Assembly (NCBI RefSeq): GCF_028875915.1
Contig: NZ_JAPEHW010000008.1
Span: 1 to 64,000 of the forward strand
Length of the DNA stretch: 64,000 nucleotides
Reading direction: 5' to 3'
Origin: Pseudoalteromonas sp. G4
GTDB taxonomy: Bacteria > Pseudomonadota > Gammaproteobacteria > Enterobacterales > Alteromonadaceae
The notes under the pieces were generated by a model that made no database searches, had not been told where the DNA came from, and saw nothing but the letters and a program-made list of their open reading frames with translations. Position 1 is the first letter of the stretch. Each line of letters starts with the position of its first letter. Below, one piece after another: positions 20,027-28,321 of the stretch. Both the position numbers and the translations under genes were made by a program.

Positions 20027-20814
20027 AAAGCCTCACTTTCATCCCTAAAACCAGCAACCTGTAACCACTCCCCTGGTTTCATTTGGCTAAACAACTGACC
20101 TTTACCCCAGCCGATACCTTTACCATTTTCGCCAAAGCAGCTAGTACACATAAATGCCCAAGCACTGTGGCCGATTAATGCACCATCAACAAGAAAGCGC
20201 TCGGTTTCTAAACTCTTTTGGCATAAATCACAACTTTCGGGTGGAGACTGTATAATATTTTTTTCATTTGTTGCTTTGAGCATATCAATTTGCAATCGCA
20301 AATATTCTTCCGTTTGTTCGTCACGAAGTGTTGGTTCTGTGTTTTCGCCAGTTAATTGGGCTTGAAACCAACTATTATCTTCTTCAGTTAAAATTGCTTT
20401 TCTGTTGCCGTAAGCATCTTCACAAACTAACGTTGGAATACACAATAATTCATGAGGAAACTCTTGTTTAATTTGCTTAGGCGCATTTGGATTACTGTAA
20501 TCATCTAAACTAGGTAGACTTTTGTTTAGTTTGTGTAAAACACCTAAAAACAATCCCAAGTTTGGGTCTTGCATTGCGTCCAACCTAGCAGCCCTTTCGA
20601 ATTGGCTACCATCAGCTTGTACAATACTGTAATGCTCTTCTAGCTCTTGTTGAGCAACGGTATAATGATCAAATTCAGCCAGTTGTTTTAACATTTTAAA
20701 CTGCTGCTCTTTATTAACAGGCAAGCTATAAACCTTGCCAGCTACAGAGTAAATAGCACGATTAGTTAAATCGTAAAATGCCCACAAATTACAAACAAAA
20801 TCACTATTTTTCAT
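20023..20814 (-). CDS. zinc-finger hypothetical protein (263 aa)
   Basis: Not recognised as a named family. The C-terminal part has CDLCQ and CTSCFGENGKGIGWGKG, a likely zinc site with a glycine-rich tail. I chose the ATG at 20814, which has AAGGA about 8 nt upstream; a reading from 20868 would overlap the caspase-like gene by 32 nt without a binding site. It lies between the caspase-like gene (22-nt gap) and the 140-aa gene (ATGA overlap). Confidence 0.65.
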   Translation of the reverse strand: MKNSDFVCNLWAFYDLTNRAIYSVAGKVYSLPVNKEQQFKMLKQLAEFDHYTVAQQELEEHYSIVQADGSQFERAARLDAMQDPNLGLFLGVLHKLNKSLPSLDDYSNPNAPKQIKQEFPHELLCIPTLVCEDAYGNRKAILTEEDNSWFQAQLTGENTEPTLRDEQTEEYLRLQIDMLKATNEKNIIQSPPESCDLCQKSLETERFLVDGALIGHSAWAFMCTSCFGENGKGIGWGKGQLFSQMKPGEWLQVAGFRDESEAL

Positions 20815-20836
20815 TATCAACGTCCTTATTTTTTCT

Positions 20837-21547
20837 TTACATGTAAGCTTCTGTTTCAGTAGCCTCAAATATCAATTCACTACATTCTTTTGCTCTATTG
20901 CCTCTGCCTTTTGGTTGTACTACTAATGACAAAGATTCATTGAGTGGCAAAGATTGATACTTTTTATCAACCCCAATAACGCTTTGTTTTGAGTAAGTTG
21001 AAAGTGCTTTAGCAAAACTAGCAGTTATTTCACCTCTGCTATCAAGTAAACTTCTGTCATTAGCTGTGTCATTAAGGAGTTGATTCAAGATCTTAATATC
21101 TAAGAGGGTACCCTCTAACCAGTTTACGCTACACTTATATGCAAACTTCCAAACAATAGAAGTTGACTCTGAATAAACCTCTAAATGACTCGTGCTATTA
21201 CCCACCAAGCAAGCACCAAAAATAACACCAATAATATTCTTTTTTGTGGCGTGTTCATTAATTTCTTCTAGTGCCGTAGTTAGATGCATGCCTTCAAGGC
21301 TTCTATTATTGCCATGGCATGCTAGGTAGATATAAAACTCTTCATAATTTAAAGCCATTAGTTCATTTAATGCAGCTTTAAAACTTTTAGCTTCATAAAA
21401 GTGGCGATGGTATAAATCGAACTGGCTTTTTTCACCTTGCAGTTGCTGCAATCCCTGGAAAAAAGGTAATACACTCGCCCTGTTGTTGTGACTAATATAT
21501 TCTCCCCAAGGGCGCTCTAATATAAGTACGGCAGTTTTGGTATTCAT
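20837..21547 (-). CDS. caspase-like cysteine peptidase (236 aa)
   Basis: Two motifs suggest a caspase/CHAT-type fold: a strand ending in IYLACHGN (H78) and a second strand ending in VIFGACLVG (C113). The spacing and strand context suit a His-Cys dyad. Around these are the expected alpha/beta segments (TAVLILERPWGE at the N-terminus). Caspase-like proteases serve as cell-suicide effectors in several bacterial defence systems. Here it is the second gene of an operon with ankyrin, zinc, M15-like and DUF262 proteins. The call rests on two short motifs; no search was run. Confidence 0.5.
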   Translation of the reverse strand: MNTKTAVLILERPWGEYISHNNRASVLPFFQGLQQLQGEKSQFDLYHRHFYEAKSFKAALNELMALNYEEFYIYLACHGNNRSLEGMHLTTALEEINEHATKKNIIGVIFGACLVGNSTSHLEVYSESTSIVWKFAYKCSVNWLEGTLLDIKILNQLLNDTANDRSLLDSRGEITASFAKALSTYSKQSVIGVDKKYQSLPLNESLSLVVQPKGRGNRAKECSELIFEATETEAYM

Positions 21548-21635
21548 GAAATAAGTCCTTTTCTTTGAAATATGTACAGCTAAATCTAAACAAATTTTAA
21601 ACTTCGTAGATTGAGCTTAATCATTTTTTTAGTGT

Positions 21636-22457
21636 TTAGTTTTTCAATTTGGTATGAAAATTTCCAGCTTTATCAAACTCATAATCAAAGTGTTTTTTAA
21701 ACTCCATAATTGCGGCTTGCTTGAGCATTTCACTTTTTAAAAGAGCTATTACATCTTCGTTCGTCTTTTGTTTACTCATGTTATTGTTCTCTATTGCCCA
21801 CCCTAAAGCCGTATTACCATTGCAATCTCTAGCAAAAAGATCGGCACCATAACTAATCAGCCTACTTATTAACTTTGTGCTTCCTCGCTTTGAGCCAAAT
21901 ACCCCAGCCCCCCTAGATGCAAACATAAGTGCTGTACAACCGTTGTTGTCTTGATATTGCACAGATCGCTTTAATAGATCCATCACTCTCATACTGGTAT
22001 TGCTGGAGCGCATTTTCATCATTTCAATCAAGCTGGTACGACCAAATTTTTTGCTCTGATAACACACATCCAAACGCACTTCATTAATTAGAAATTTACA
22101 CATTTCTAAATCGTTACTCATTACAGCAAGTGTTAAAAGTGTGAGGCCATTTTCATTCTCTAGCGAATTAAAATCACAATACTCTTTATCTGTAATTGAT
22201 CTTACTTTAGCTATATCACCTTGCTTGACCGCTTGAAATAGCGTGTCAGGAAAACTATCACTTTTAAGCACCAGTTCCCCATTACAATGTGGGCAAGGCT
22301 CATCCATGCACTTGCGGCATGGTTCCACGATTTCGCCACATTGCGTACAACGTTTTACTCTTGGGAAATGCTCATCGAACTCAGAAAGTTCAATTACTGA
22401 AGCTCCTACACAGTTTGTATCACAAATACTACATTTTTGATTTTGCTGATAGCTCAT
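21636..22457 (-). CDS. zinc-binding ankyrin-repeat protein (273 aa)
   Basis: Residues 1-75 hold four cysteine pairs (CSICDTNC, CTQCGEIVEPC, CRKCMDEPC, CPHCNG), a RING- or ribbon-like zinc module. From about 80 to 250 there are ankyrin repeats (NGLTLLTLAVMSNDLEMCKFL; NGCTALMFASRG; NGNTALGWAIENN). No catalytic domain is visible; ankyrin repeats normally bind proteins. First gene of the minus-strand operon, with AAGGAA 8 nt before the ATG and the CAAGCTTG promoter 67.5 nt upstream. It could be the sensor or scaffold for the caspase-like protein 88 nt downstream; that is inference. Confidence 0.7.
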   Translation of the reverse strand: MSYQQNQKCSICDTNCVGASVIELSEFDEHFPRVKRCTQCGEIVEPCRKCMDEPCPHCNGELVLKSDSFPDTLFQAVKQGDIAKVRSITDKEYCDFNSLENENGLTLLTLAVMSNDLEMCKFLINEVRLDVCYQSKKFGRTSLIEMMKMRSSNTSMRVMDLLKRSVQYQDNNGCTALMFASRGAGVFGSKRGSTKLISRLISYGADLFARDCNGNTALGWAIENNNMSKQKTNEDVIALLKSEMLKQAAIMEFKKHFDYEFDKAGNFHTKLKN

Positions 22458-22777
22458 AACTCATTTCCTTATTTTTAAAACCGCTTAAATATAGTGCATA
22501 TTTCGAATATTTAGTTTTCACAAGCTTGTAATCTTCCTGCAATGCAAAAGAAAGCTATAAATTACGTTCTGCTTTTATTACATCATCATAAATAGTGTGA
22601 CAAGTTTAAACGAAAAGTACATAAAAGGTTGTTCTAACTCAACCTAAACCATTAACAAAAAACCAATAATATTAATACTTTATTGCAAAAAGAAAAAACA
22701 AAGTGCATGCTAGTGATTGTTATAGGGATATCAACTTATACACTCCCTACCTGCAGAAGTTCAAAGAAGGACCTAAT
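22458..22777. other. divergent intergenic region
   Basis: About 320 nt between the ankyrin operon (minus) and the TerB operon (plus). It contains the CAAGCTTG promoter element for the minus strand and AT-rich sequence that presumably holds the plus-strand promoter. A possible upstream extension of terB from 22703 lacks a binding site and is not favoured. Confidence 0.5.
22488..22528 (-). promoter_or_regulatory. CAAGCTTG-type promoter, copy C (before the ankyrin operon)
   Basis: Palindrome CAAGCTTG at 22521-22528, 27 nt, then TATATT (22493-22488) on the minus strand. The palindrome centre is 67.5 nt from the ATG, exactly as for hsdR. Sequence flanking this copy (TTGTAATC then TTCC) also matches copy B. 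Confidence 0.65.
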
Positions 22778-23215
22778 ATGAAAGACTCAGAAATCTACTT
22801 TAATTTTATGCTGCACATGGCAGCTGCAGACGGTCAAATTGATGACGAAGAACTCACTTACCTAGATACCTGTATAGAGCGTTTAGGCGTATCAGATGAC
22901 GTATACCAAAACCTCAAAGGCCAATTACTAAATTTAAAGAATAATGGTCACCTTAAACCATTAGACGACACACTAGCCATTTTAAGTTGTTCTAACAACC
23001 CAAGCTTAGCAATGACGATTTTTAGAGATGCCTATGCGCTTGCAAATATAGATGACGACTTAGACACAAAAGAACAAGCATTACTAGAAAAATTTGCATA
23101 TAGCTTTGGCGCTACAGGTGAAAATTTTAAGCGCTTAATGTCATGGGCTAACCGCGCAATAAGCATAAAAGAAGAGGGAGAATATTTATTTGAACAATTG
23201 GCAGGTAAACAATAA
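22778..23215 (+). CDS. TerB-family protein (145 aa)
   Basis: TerB-like helical, metal-binding domain: HMAAADGQIDDEELTYLD near the N-terminus shows the acidic DG-x-I-xxxE pattern, and a second acidic segment NIDDDLDTKEQ lies near residue 110. TerB proteins often sit at membrane-associated stress and defence loci. The ATG at 22778 has AAGAAGGA 8 nt upstream, better than the longer reading from 22703. The stop overlaps the next start (TAATG), so this is a tight operon. Confidence 0.75.
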   Translation: MKDSEIYFNFMLHMAAADGQIDDEELTYLDTCIERLGVSDDVYQNLKGQLLNLKNNGHLKPLDDTLAILSCSNNPSLAMTIFRDAYALANIDDDLDTKEQALLEKFAYSFGATGENFKRLMSWANRAISIKEEGEYLFEQLAGKQ

Positions 23216-24558
23216 TGTCAATGTTAGACTCTCTACCCGTGATTGGTTCTCGTCGTAAAATAAAAGAAGCAGAAAGAATTGTTCGAAATGCTAATTGGGA
23301 CTTCGAAGATGCTCAAGAAAAACTGAAACAAGCACAAGACACATCAAAAACAATTGTTTCAGAGCTCGCTGACCTAAAAATCACTTGCGCACAGCAAACC
23401 ATTCCAAACGCTGCCGATGTGTTATCACGCTGTCAAAGAATAAACTTAAAAGAGACAAAAGCCTCACAAACCTTTAGTCAAAAATTCGATAAAGTAACTG
23501 TACCTCAAATCAACGAAGTAAAAACCACACTTAGCGAAGTGGTAAATACCGGTATTAAAGGTACTTCAGCCGGAGCTGCTCTTGCTCTTGGCTCAATGGG
23601 GTTAGTTTCAACATTTGGCGCTGCATCAACAGGCACTAGTATAGCTACCCTGTCAGGAATAGCTGCTAAAAATGCAACTATTGCTTGGTTTGGTGGGGGT
23701 GCGCTATCTGCAGGTGGCGCAGGAATGGCAGGTGGCATGATTGCACTGGGCGGCATTGCACTGGCGCCGCTTGCAGTACTTGGTGCTTTTAAATATTCTA
23801 AACATGCCGAAAAACAAATGTCCGAAGCAAAGGCGTATAGTAACAAAATAGAAACAGAAATCGAAAAAATTGATGCAATGATCAGCATTGCTGAATCACT
23901 AAATAGTCACGTAACACTATTTCACAACACTATTAGTAAAGTACAAAATTATGTTGAATCATTAACACACCAGTTGGCATGCGAACTTGATCAAGACCCC
24001 AGAAATAACAAGAAAATAATACTATTAAAGCAACAAGTTATTTTGTTTGTTAAAGCGTTAAAAAAACTAGTGAGTGTTTCATTATTTCAAGACGATAAAC
24101 CATCAAATGAATCATTAAAAATGATCGAGCATATAAATAATGTAAGTGATGATAATGTTGGCAAGTTACTTAATCGTGTAAACAATAACGAAAATATAAA
24201 GCCCCTAAACAAATCAAAGTATCTGCAGGATATTCCCCCAGGAACAGATAGTCCAACATACTTTTGGTTACAAGACATCTATCCAGAAAGCCCATCAAAT
24301 TCACCTAAAATCTGGCAAGGCTACCTAAAAGACTTCTTGCAAATGCTAGTTGGCACTTCTATTTTCGCGGCTATCACTTATTTTTTATCTGAGATAGGTT
24401 GGCTACCACTAGGATATATTACAGCTTGCCTGACCGCACTTAGGCCATTACTTTGGATCAAAAACCTATTTAAAAACAAAATTGTTAGCTTTTTAGTAGG
24501 CTTGGTTTCATTAGCAATAGTAATATTCTTTAGCTTAGCTTTTATAGGCTCACTATGA
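23215..24558 (+). CDS. coiled-coil membrane protein of the TerB operon (447 aa)
   Basis: Unknown function. In order: a coiled coil (about 12-60), a glycine/alanine-rich hydrophobic stretch (118-200) able to enter a membrane, a second coiled coil (205-290), and two or three C-terminal membrane segments (365-445). The alternation of coiled coil and glycine-rich hydrophobic segments recalls membrane-remodelling or pore-forming effectors, but no catalytic motif is seen. Overlaps TerB at its start and the 125-aa gene at its end (ATGA). Confidence 0.65.
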   Translation: MSMLDSLPVIGSRRKIKEAERIVRNANWDFEDAQEKLKQAQDTSKTIVSELADLKITCAQQTIPNAADVLSRCQRINLKETKASQTFSQKFDKVTVPQINEVKTTLSEVVNTGIKGTSAGAALALGSMGLVSTFGAASTGTSIATLSGIAAKNATIAWFGGGALSAGGAGMAGGMIALGGIALAPLAVLGAFKYSKHAEKQMSEAKAYSNKIETEIEKIDAMISIAESLNSHVTLFHNTISKVQNYVESLTHQLACELDQDPRNNKKIILLKQQVILFVKALKKLVSVSLFQDDKPSNESLKMIEHINNVSDDNVGKLLNRVNNNENIKPLNKSKYLQDIPPGTDSPTYFWLQDIYPESPSNSPKIWQGYLKDFLQMLVGTSIFAAITYFLSEIGWLPLGYITACLTALRPLLWIKNLFKNKIVSFLVGLVSLAIVIFFSLAFIGSL

Positions 24559-24932
24559 AAAATAAAATTAAACCCGCAAGCCCTGCACTCGTATTGGATG
24601 CTATCAGTGACATGATGGTAGCTGCAAAAGAATGTGCACAGTTCGAACAGGCTGAAATAACTAAGCGCACATATTCAAACAATCAAAAGGAAGTCGCAAT
24701 TGAGGCTATCCGTGCCAAACGCGATGTTCTGCTTGCTGCACTTGAAATGGATCATCAACTCAATAAAGAAAAGATAGATAAAAGCTTTGACGTAATTAAT
24801 AAAGCTATGGAAACAGGTGATTTAAAAATGTTGGAGCTTGGTTTAGGTAGTATGCTTAAAGTTGCCGAAACATCATCACTCGTTCAGCTGCAAAAACTGG
24901 TACAAGATGAGAGCAATATTATCGATATATAG
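24555..24932 (+). CDS. small helical protein of the TerB operon (125 aa)
   Basis: Not recognised. Almost entirely helical and charged, with a likely coiled coil between residues 30 and 90 (EAIRAKRDVLLAALEMDHQL). Its start overlaps the stop of the 447-aa gene by 4 nt. An intrinsic terminator about 60 nt later closes the three-gene operon. Confidence 0.65.
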   Translation: MKNKIKPASPALVLDAISDMMVAAKECAQFEQAEITKRTYSNNQKEVAIEAIRAKRDVLLAALEMDHQLNKEKIDKSFDVINKAMETGDLKMLELGLGSMLKVAETSSLVQLQKLVQDESNIIDI

Positions 24933-24991
24933 TCTATTGAATTGAATATGTCTGAACTAATTCAATTAAACTAAACAAAACCGCCTTGCAT

Positions 24992-25024
24992 TAAAAACCC
25001 AGCAATTATTGCTGGGTTTTTATT
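24992..25024. terminator. bidirectional intrinsic terminator
   Basis: AAAACCCAGCAA and TTGCTGGGTTTT form a 12-bp stem with a 3-nt loop, flanked by A and T runs. It can stop both the TerB operon (plus) and hsdS (minus, stop at 25054). Confidence 0.85.
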
Positions 25025-25053
25025 ACTTAATACAAAAGCTCATTTAAACATGG

Positions 25054-26541
25054 TTATGCCGATGCTTTTTTTGCTGCGCGTTTTTTGGCTGTCTCGGCTT
25101 TTTTCGCCGCTTTGGCGAGGGCTTCGGCCTCTGCTTTTGCTTGGGCTATGCGTTCAAGCAGTTTGTCGGCAGGTTCGTCGCTATCATCTTGTGGTACTAA
25201 CTCACCGCGAAACGCTTTTGCAAGAATACTTTGAGTCAGGCTATCTACTCGCGCGCGGGCTTTATTCACTTGCGCTTCAATAGTGTCGGCAAGGGCAAAG
25301 TATTCATCAACCAGGCGAACGATTTCGGTTTGCTCTTCAATGGGAGGAAGAGATAATGGAGATTCCTTTATCTTTTTTAATGTAAGTCTTTTTATCGCCG
25401 TACCACCCATTTTATCAAGCATGAGTTTTCTGCCTATTGGTGAGTTTAAATAATGCTGTAAATATTTTGGTAAAAGATAATTTGCAACCTTAATCACTCC
25501 AACACTAGACAAAAGAGATATTTGTTCATTTATATTATTTACACAAGCTAAACCAGTATTTGCTCCATCTTTAACATAAAGAACATCTCCATAGGCTACA
25601 TCACATCGAGAAAAAATCTCGTCATGAGTATCTTTACTCACGTAAGTTATCTTACTTAAGTCTATATACCCCTCTCTGACATTTTTTGAAGTAACATACA
25701 TATAATCTCCTTCAGCATGACTTTCTGGGGAATGGTGAGTGCCATCTGTTATTTTTAACGCACACAAATCTATAGAACACCAATTCCAAAATTTCGGTAG
25801 CTCTATACTAGGAAGCCCCTCAAGTAATTTAGCTTTTTGAAGTCTTCCAATTATTTGCTTTTTTCTCTGAGCAGTATTTAATTCTTCTAACTCATTGATA
25901 CTTAAAAGTGACATTAAATTAAGTTTTCGCCATTCTTCGGTTAACTTACCGCTGACGGCGCTGGCGAGCACAGATTGGCGGAAGCGTTTGATGATGTTTG
26001 GGATGCTGTCTAAACGCCCTTTTATGGCGTCAACCTGCGCCAACACGTCGTCTAACTTTTCAACAATGCGTTTTTGTTCGTTTAATGGCGGTAAAGAAAC
26101 TTGATAACTTTTTATAATTTGCTGGGAAATGTTTGGTTGAGCACCACCCTTGCCTTTTTTAATAAATCCATTTTTTTCGCTATTCAATAAATAGTAAAGA
26201 AACTCTGTCGTCGTGACATCACCAATTGGTTGTCCTACTGCGCATGCTTGATTGGTTGTCGCATCAAAATCTAATATTGATGTTTTACCAATAGTTGCAC
26301 CATACATTGCTATCGCAACAGATCCTTTCTTAAATAATTTAGCACTCGAATTTGACACACCAAGCTCAGTAATAAATTCATTAGAACTTTTCAGGTATTT
26401 AGGCCCTAGATCGCCTGTTTTAACCCAAGGTATTTCTCCGCCATAATAACTCGGTTCACTTCTTTTCGGTGTGCCGCCTGCTCCCCAAATAGCTAACTCA
26501 TCTAGTGGTGTAATAAACCAACCTTTTGGCAATTCATTCAT
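25054..26541 (-). CDS. hsdS: type I restriction specificity subunit HsdS (495 aa)
   Basis: Target-recognition subunit. Two target-recognition domains are visible (about 1-190 and 225-420), each ending in the standard conserved helix (LPPLNEQKRIVEKLDDVLAQ and LPPIEEQTEIVRLVDEYFAL). The first begins LPKGWFITPLDELA. The C-terminus is a lysine/alanine-rich coiled tail typical of this subfamily. It overlaps hsdM by 4 nt (ATGA). The recognised DNA sequence cannot be deduced here. Confidence 0.92.
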   Translation of the reverse strand: MNELPKGWFITPLDELAIWGAGGTPKRSEPSYYGGEIPWVKTGDLGPKYLKSSNEFITELGVSNSSAKLFKKGSVAIAMYGATIGKTSILDFDATTNQACAVGQPIGDVTTTEFLYYLLNSEKNGFIKKGKGGAQPNISQQIIKSYQVSLPPLNEQKRIVEKLDDVLAQVDAIKGRLDSIPNIIKRFRQSVLASAVSGKLTEEWRKLNLMSLLSINELEELNTAQRKKQIIGRLQKAKLLEGLPSIELPKFWNWCSIDLCALKITDGTHHSPESHAEGDYMYVTSKNVREGYIDLSKITYVSKDTHDEIFSRCDVAYGDVLYVKDGANTGLACVNNINEQISLLSSVGVIKVANYLLPKYLQHYLNSPIGRKLMLDKMGGTAIKRLTLKKIKESPLSLPPIEEQTEIVRLVDEYFALADTIEAQVNKARARVDSLTQSILAKAFRGELVPQDDSDEPADKLLERIAQAKAEAEALAKAAKKAETAKKRAAKKASA

Positions 26542-28187
26542 GCTTCACCGCCCTGCTCTTCTGGTTCAACTAAACCAAATTCCGCTTCTAGCAGTTGCTT
26601 TTGTGCTTCGGCTTCATTATCTGCACCGAGGGCTTTCATTAACTGATAAATTTCGCCCATAGCAGTGGTCAGTTCTGCCATAGCCTCACCTGCCAGCACT
26701 TCCGGCTCTGGTAGGTTTTCAGCACTGGTGGCCTCTAAGTCTTTTAACCATGAAATATCTAAGCTATCGCCTTTTTGATCGCGGATATACTCGCGGGAGA
26801 ATTTACGCCATCTTGCGCTCTCTAACTCTTTATTTTCTTTCTCGCTATGCGCTCTATCTTGCTCAGATTCCTTGCTTGATTCAGGGCTTTCCTCAGGATG
26901 AATGGCGCCTAAGGTGTCGTAAATGCCTTCAGTGCGCGGTGATAAACCGTTTTTGTCTTCGCCATAGGCAGCAACAAAGGTATCAAAGTGTTTTTCAGTG
27001 AGTGGACGGCGTTTACCAAAGGTATTCATATTGGTACGCATATCAAATACCCAAGTCTCTGTTGTGCAGGCGGTGTCTTGGTGGATATTATCTACGGCAC
27101 CTTTTTGGAAAAACAGCACATTGGTTTTAACGCCTTGGGCGTAGAAAATACCTGTTGGCAGGCGCAATATAGTGTGTAAACGACACTTTTCCATTAAATC
27201 GCGGCGAATATCTGTGCCTTTACCACCTTCAAACAATACGTTATCCGGAATAACCACTGCAGCACGGCCACCTGGTTCAAGCGCCTCAACAATATGCTGC
27301 ATAAAGCACAGCTGCTTGTTTGCAGTTGGATAAACAAAAGTACGGGTAATGTTGGTGCCTGATGCTGCACCAAATGGTGGGTTTGTTAAAACAACATCGG
27401 CTTTTGGCAAGTTTTCACCCGCTGCACCTAAGGTATTACCTAAGCGGATGGCCCCTTCGTTTTCATCACCTTCAATGTCGTGCAATAAGCAGTTCATCAG
27501 TGCTAAACGGCGAGTTTCGGGTACGAGTTCAAGGCCAACAAAGGCTTTTTGCATTTGAAACTCTTGATCTTCGTCGTTTAAGTCAAACAAGTTGTTGGTT
27601 TTGCTTTTTATGTATTTATCGGCTTCGATTAAAAAGCCTGCGGTGCCTGCCGCTGGATCTTGGATAATTTCACGGGCTTTTGGCTGCATTAACTTAACGA
27701 TGGTGTTAATCAATGCCCTTGGCGTAAAGTATTGGCCTGCGCCCGATTTAGTTTCGTTCGCGTTTTTTTGCAATAAACCCTCGTACATATCGCCAAAGTC
27801 ATCGCGAGTTTTACTGCTTGTGCCATCGCCTGAGTTATCTATCCACTGCAGTTTATCCATGCTATTGATCAGCTGATTTAACTGAGCAGGCTGAGTAATG
27901 CTGGTATTTACATTTTGGAAAATGGCGCGCACTATGGCGTGCTCATCTGCGCCTAGTTGTACTAATAAGTTACGGTAAAACTGATGCTGTTCTTGACCAA
28001 GTTTGTTTTTAAGGTCGTTCCAGCGAAAGCCCTCTGGTAGTAGGTCGTCTTCTTGGCCTGTTTCTTCACACATTTTTAAAAATAGTAGAGAGGCCAGCTC
28101 GTTTACATAGTTTTGGTACGACACACCACCATCACGCAGGTTATCGCACAGCTTCCAGAGTTTATTAACTAAATCAGTATTGTTCAT
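26538..28187 (-). CDS. hsdM: type I DNA methyltransferase HsdM (549 aa)
   Basis: N6-adenine methyltransferase subunit. Visible: an HsdM N-terminal helical domain (LWKLCDNLRDGGVSYQNYVN), GQYFTPRALI, the AdoMet motif DPAAGTAGF near 180, and the catalytic NPPF in VLTNPPFG near 270. Length is normal. Follows hsdR by 134 nt and overlaps hsdS by 4 nt. Confidence 0.93.
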   Translation of the reverse strand: MNNTDLVNKLWKLCDNLRDGGVSYQNYVNELASLLFLKMCEETGQEDDLLPEGFRWNDLKNKLGQEQHQFYRNLLVQLGADEHAIVRAIFQNVNTSITQPAQLNQLINSMDKLQWIDNSGDGTSSKTRDDFGDMYEGLLQKNANETKSGAGQYFTPRALINTIVKLMQPKAREIIQDPAAGTAGFLIEADKYIKSKTNNLFDLNDEDQEFQMQKAFVGLELVPETRRLALMNCLLHDIEGDENEGAIRLGNTLGAAGENLPKADVVLTNPPFGAASGTNITRTFVYPTANKQLCFMQHIVEALEPGGRAAVVIPDNVLFEGGKGTDIRRDLMEKCRLHTILRLPTGIFYAQGVKTNVLFFQKGAVDNIHQDTACTTETWVFDMRTNMNTFGKRRPLTEKHFDTFVAAYGEDKNGLSPRTEGIYDTLGAIHPEESPESSKESEQDRAHSEKENKELESARWRKFSREYIRDQKGDSLDISWLKDLEATSAENLPEPEVLAGEAMAELTTAMGEIYQLMKALGADNEAEAQKQLLEAEFGLVEPEEQGGEA

Positions 28188-28241
28188 AGGATCTCTTTAT
28201 TGCTGCTTTTAGCTATTTTTAGCAACCAGCAGCATTTTTGT

Positions 28242-28268
28242 GTTAAGCACAGTAAGGCTGTGCTTAAC
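28242..28268. repeat. strong hairpin between hsdR and hsdM
   Basis: GTTAAGCACAG and CTGTGCTTAAC form a perfect 11-bp stem with a 5-nt loop. No T run follows on either strand, so a terminator is unlikely. It may protect the mRNA or balance restriction and methylation subunit levels. Confidence 0.55.
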
Positions 28269-28321
28269 TATAAAAATTAATGGGCTAAATTGTACGTGGT
28301 TTTTGCTTTTGATAAACCGCT

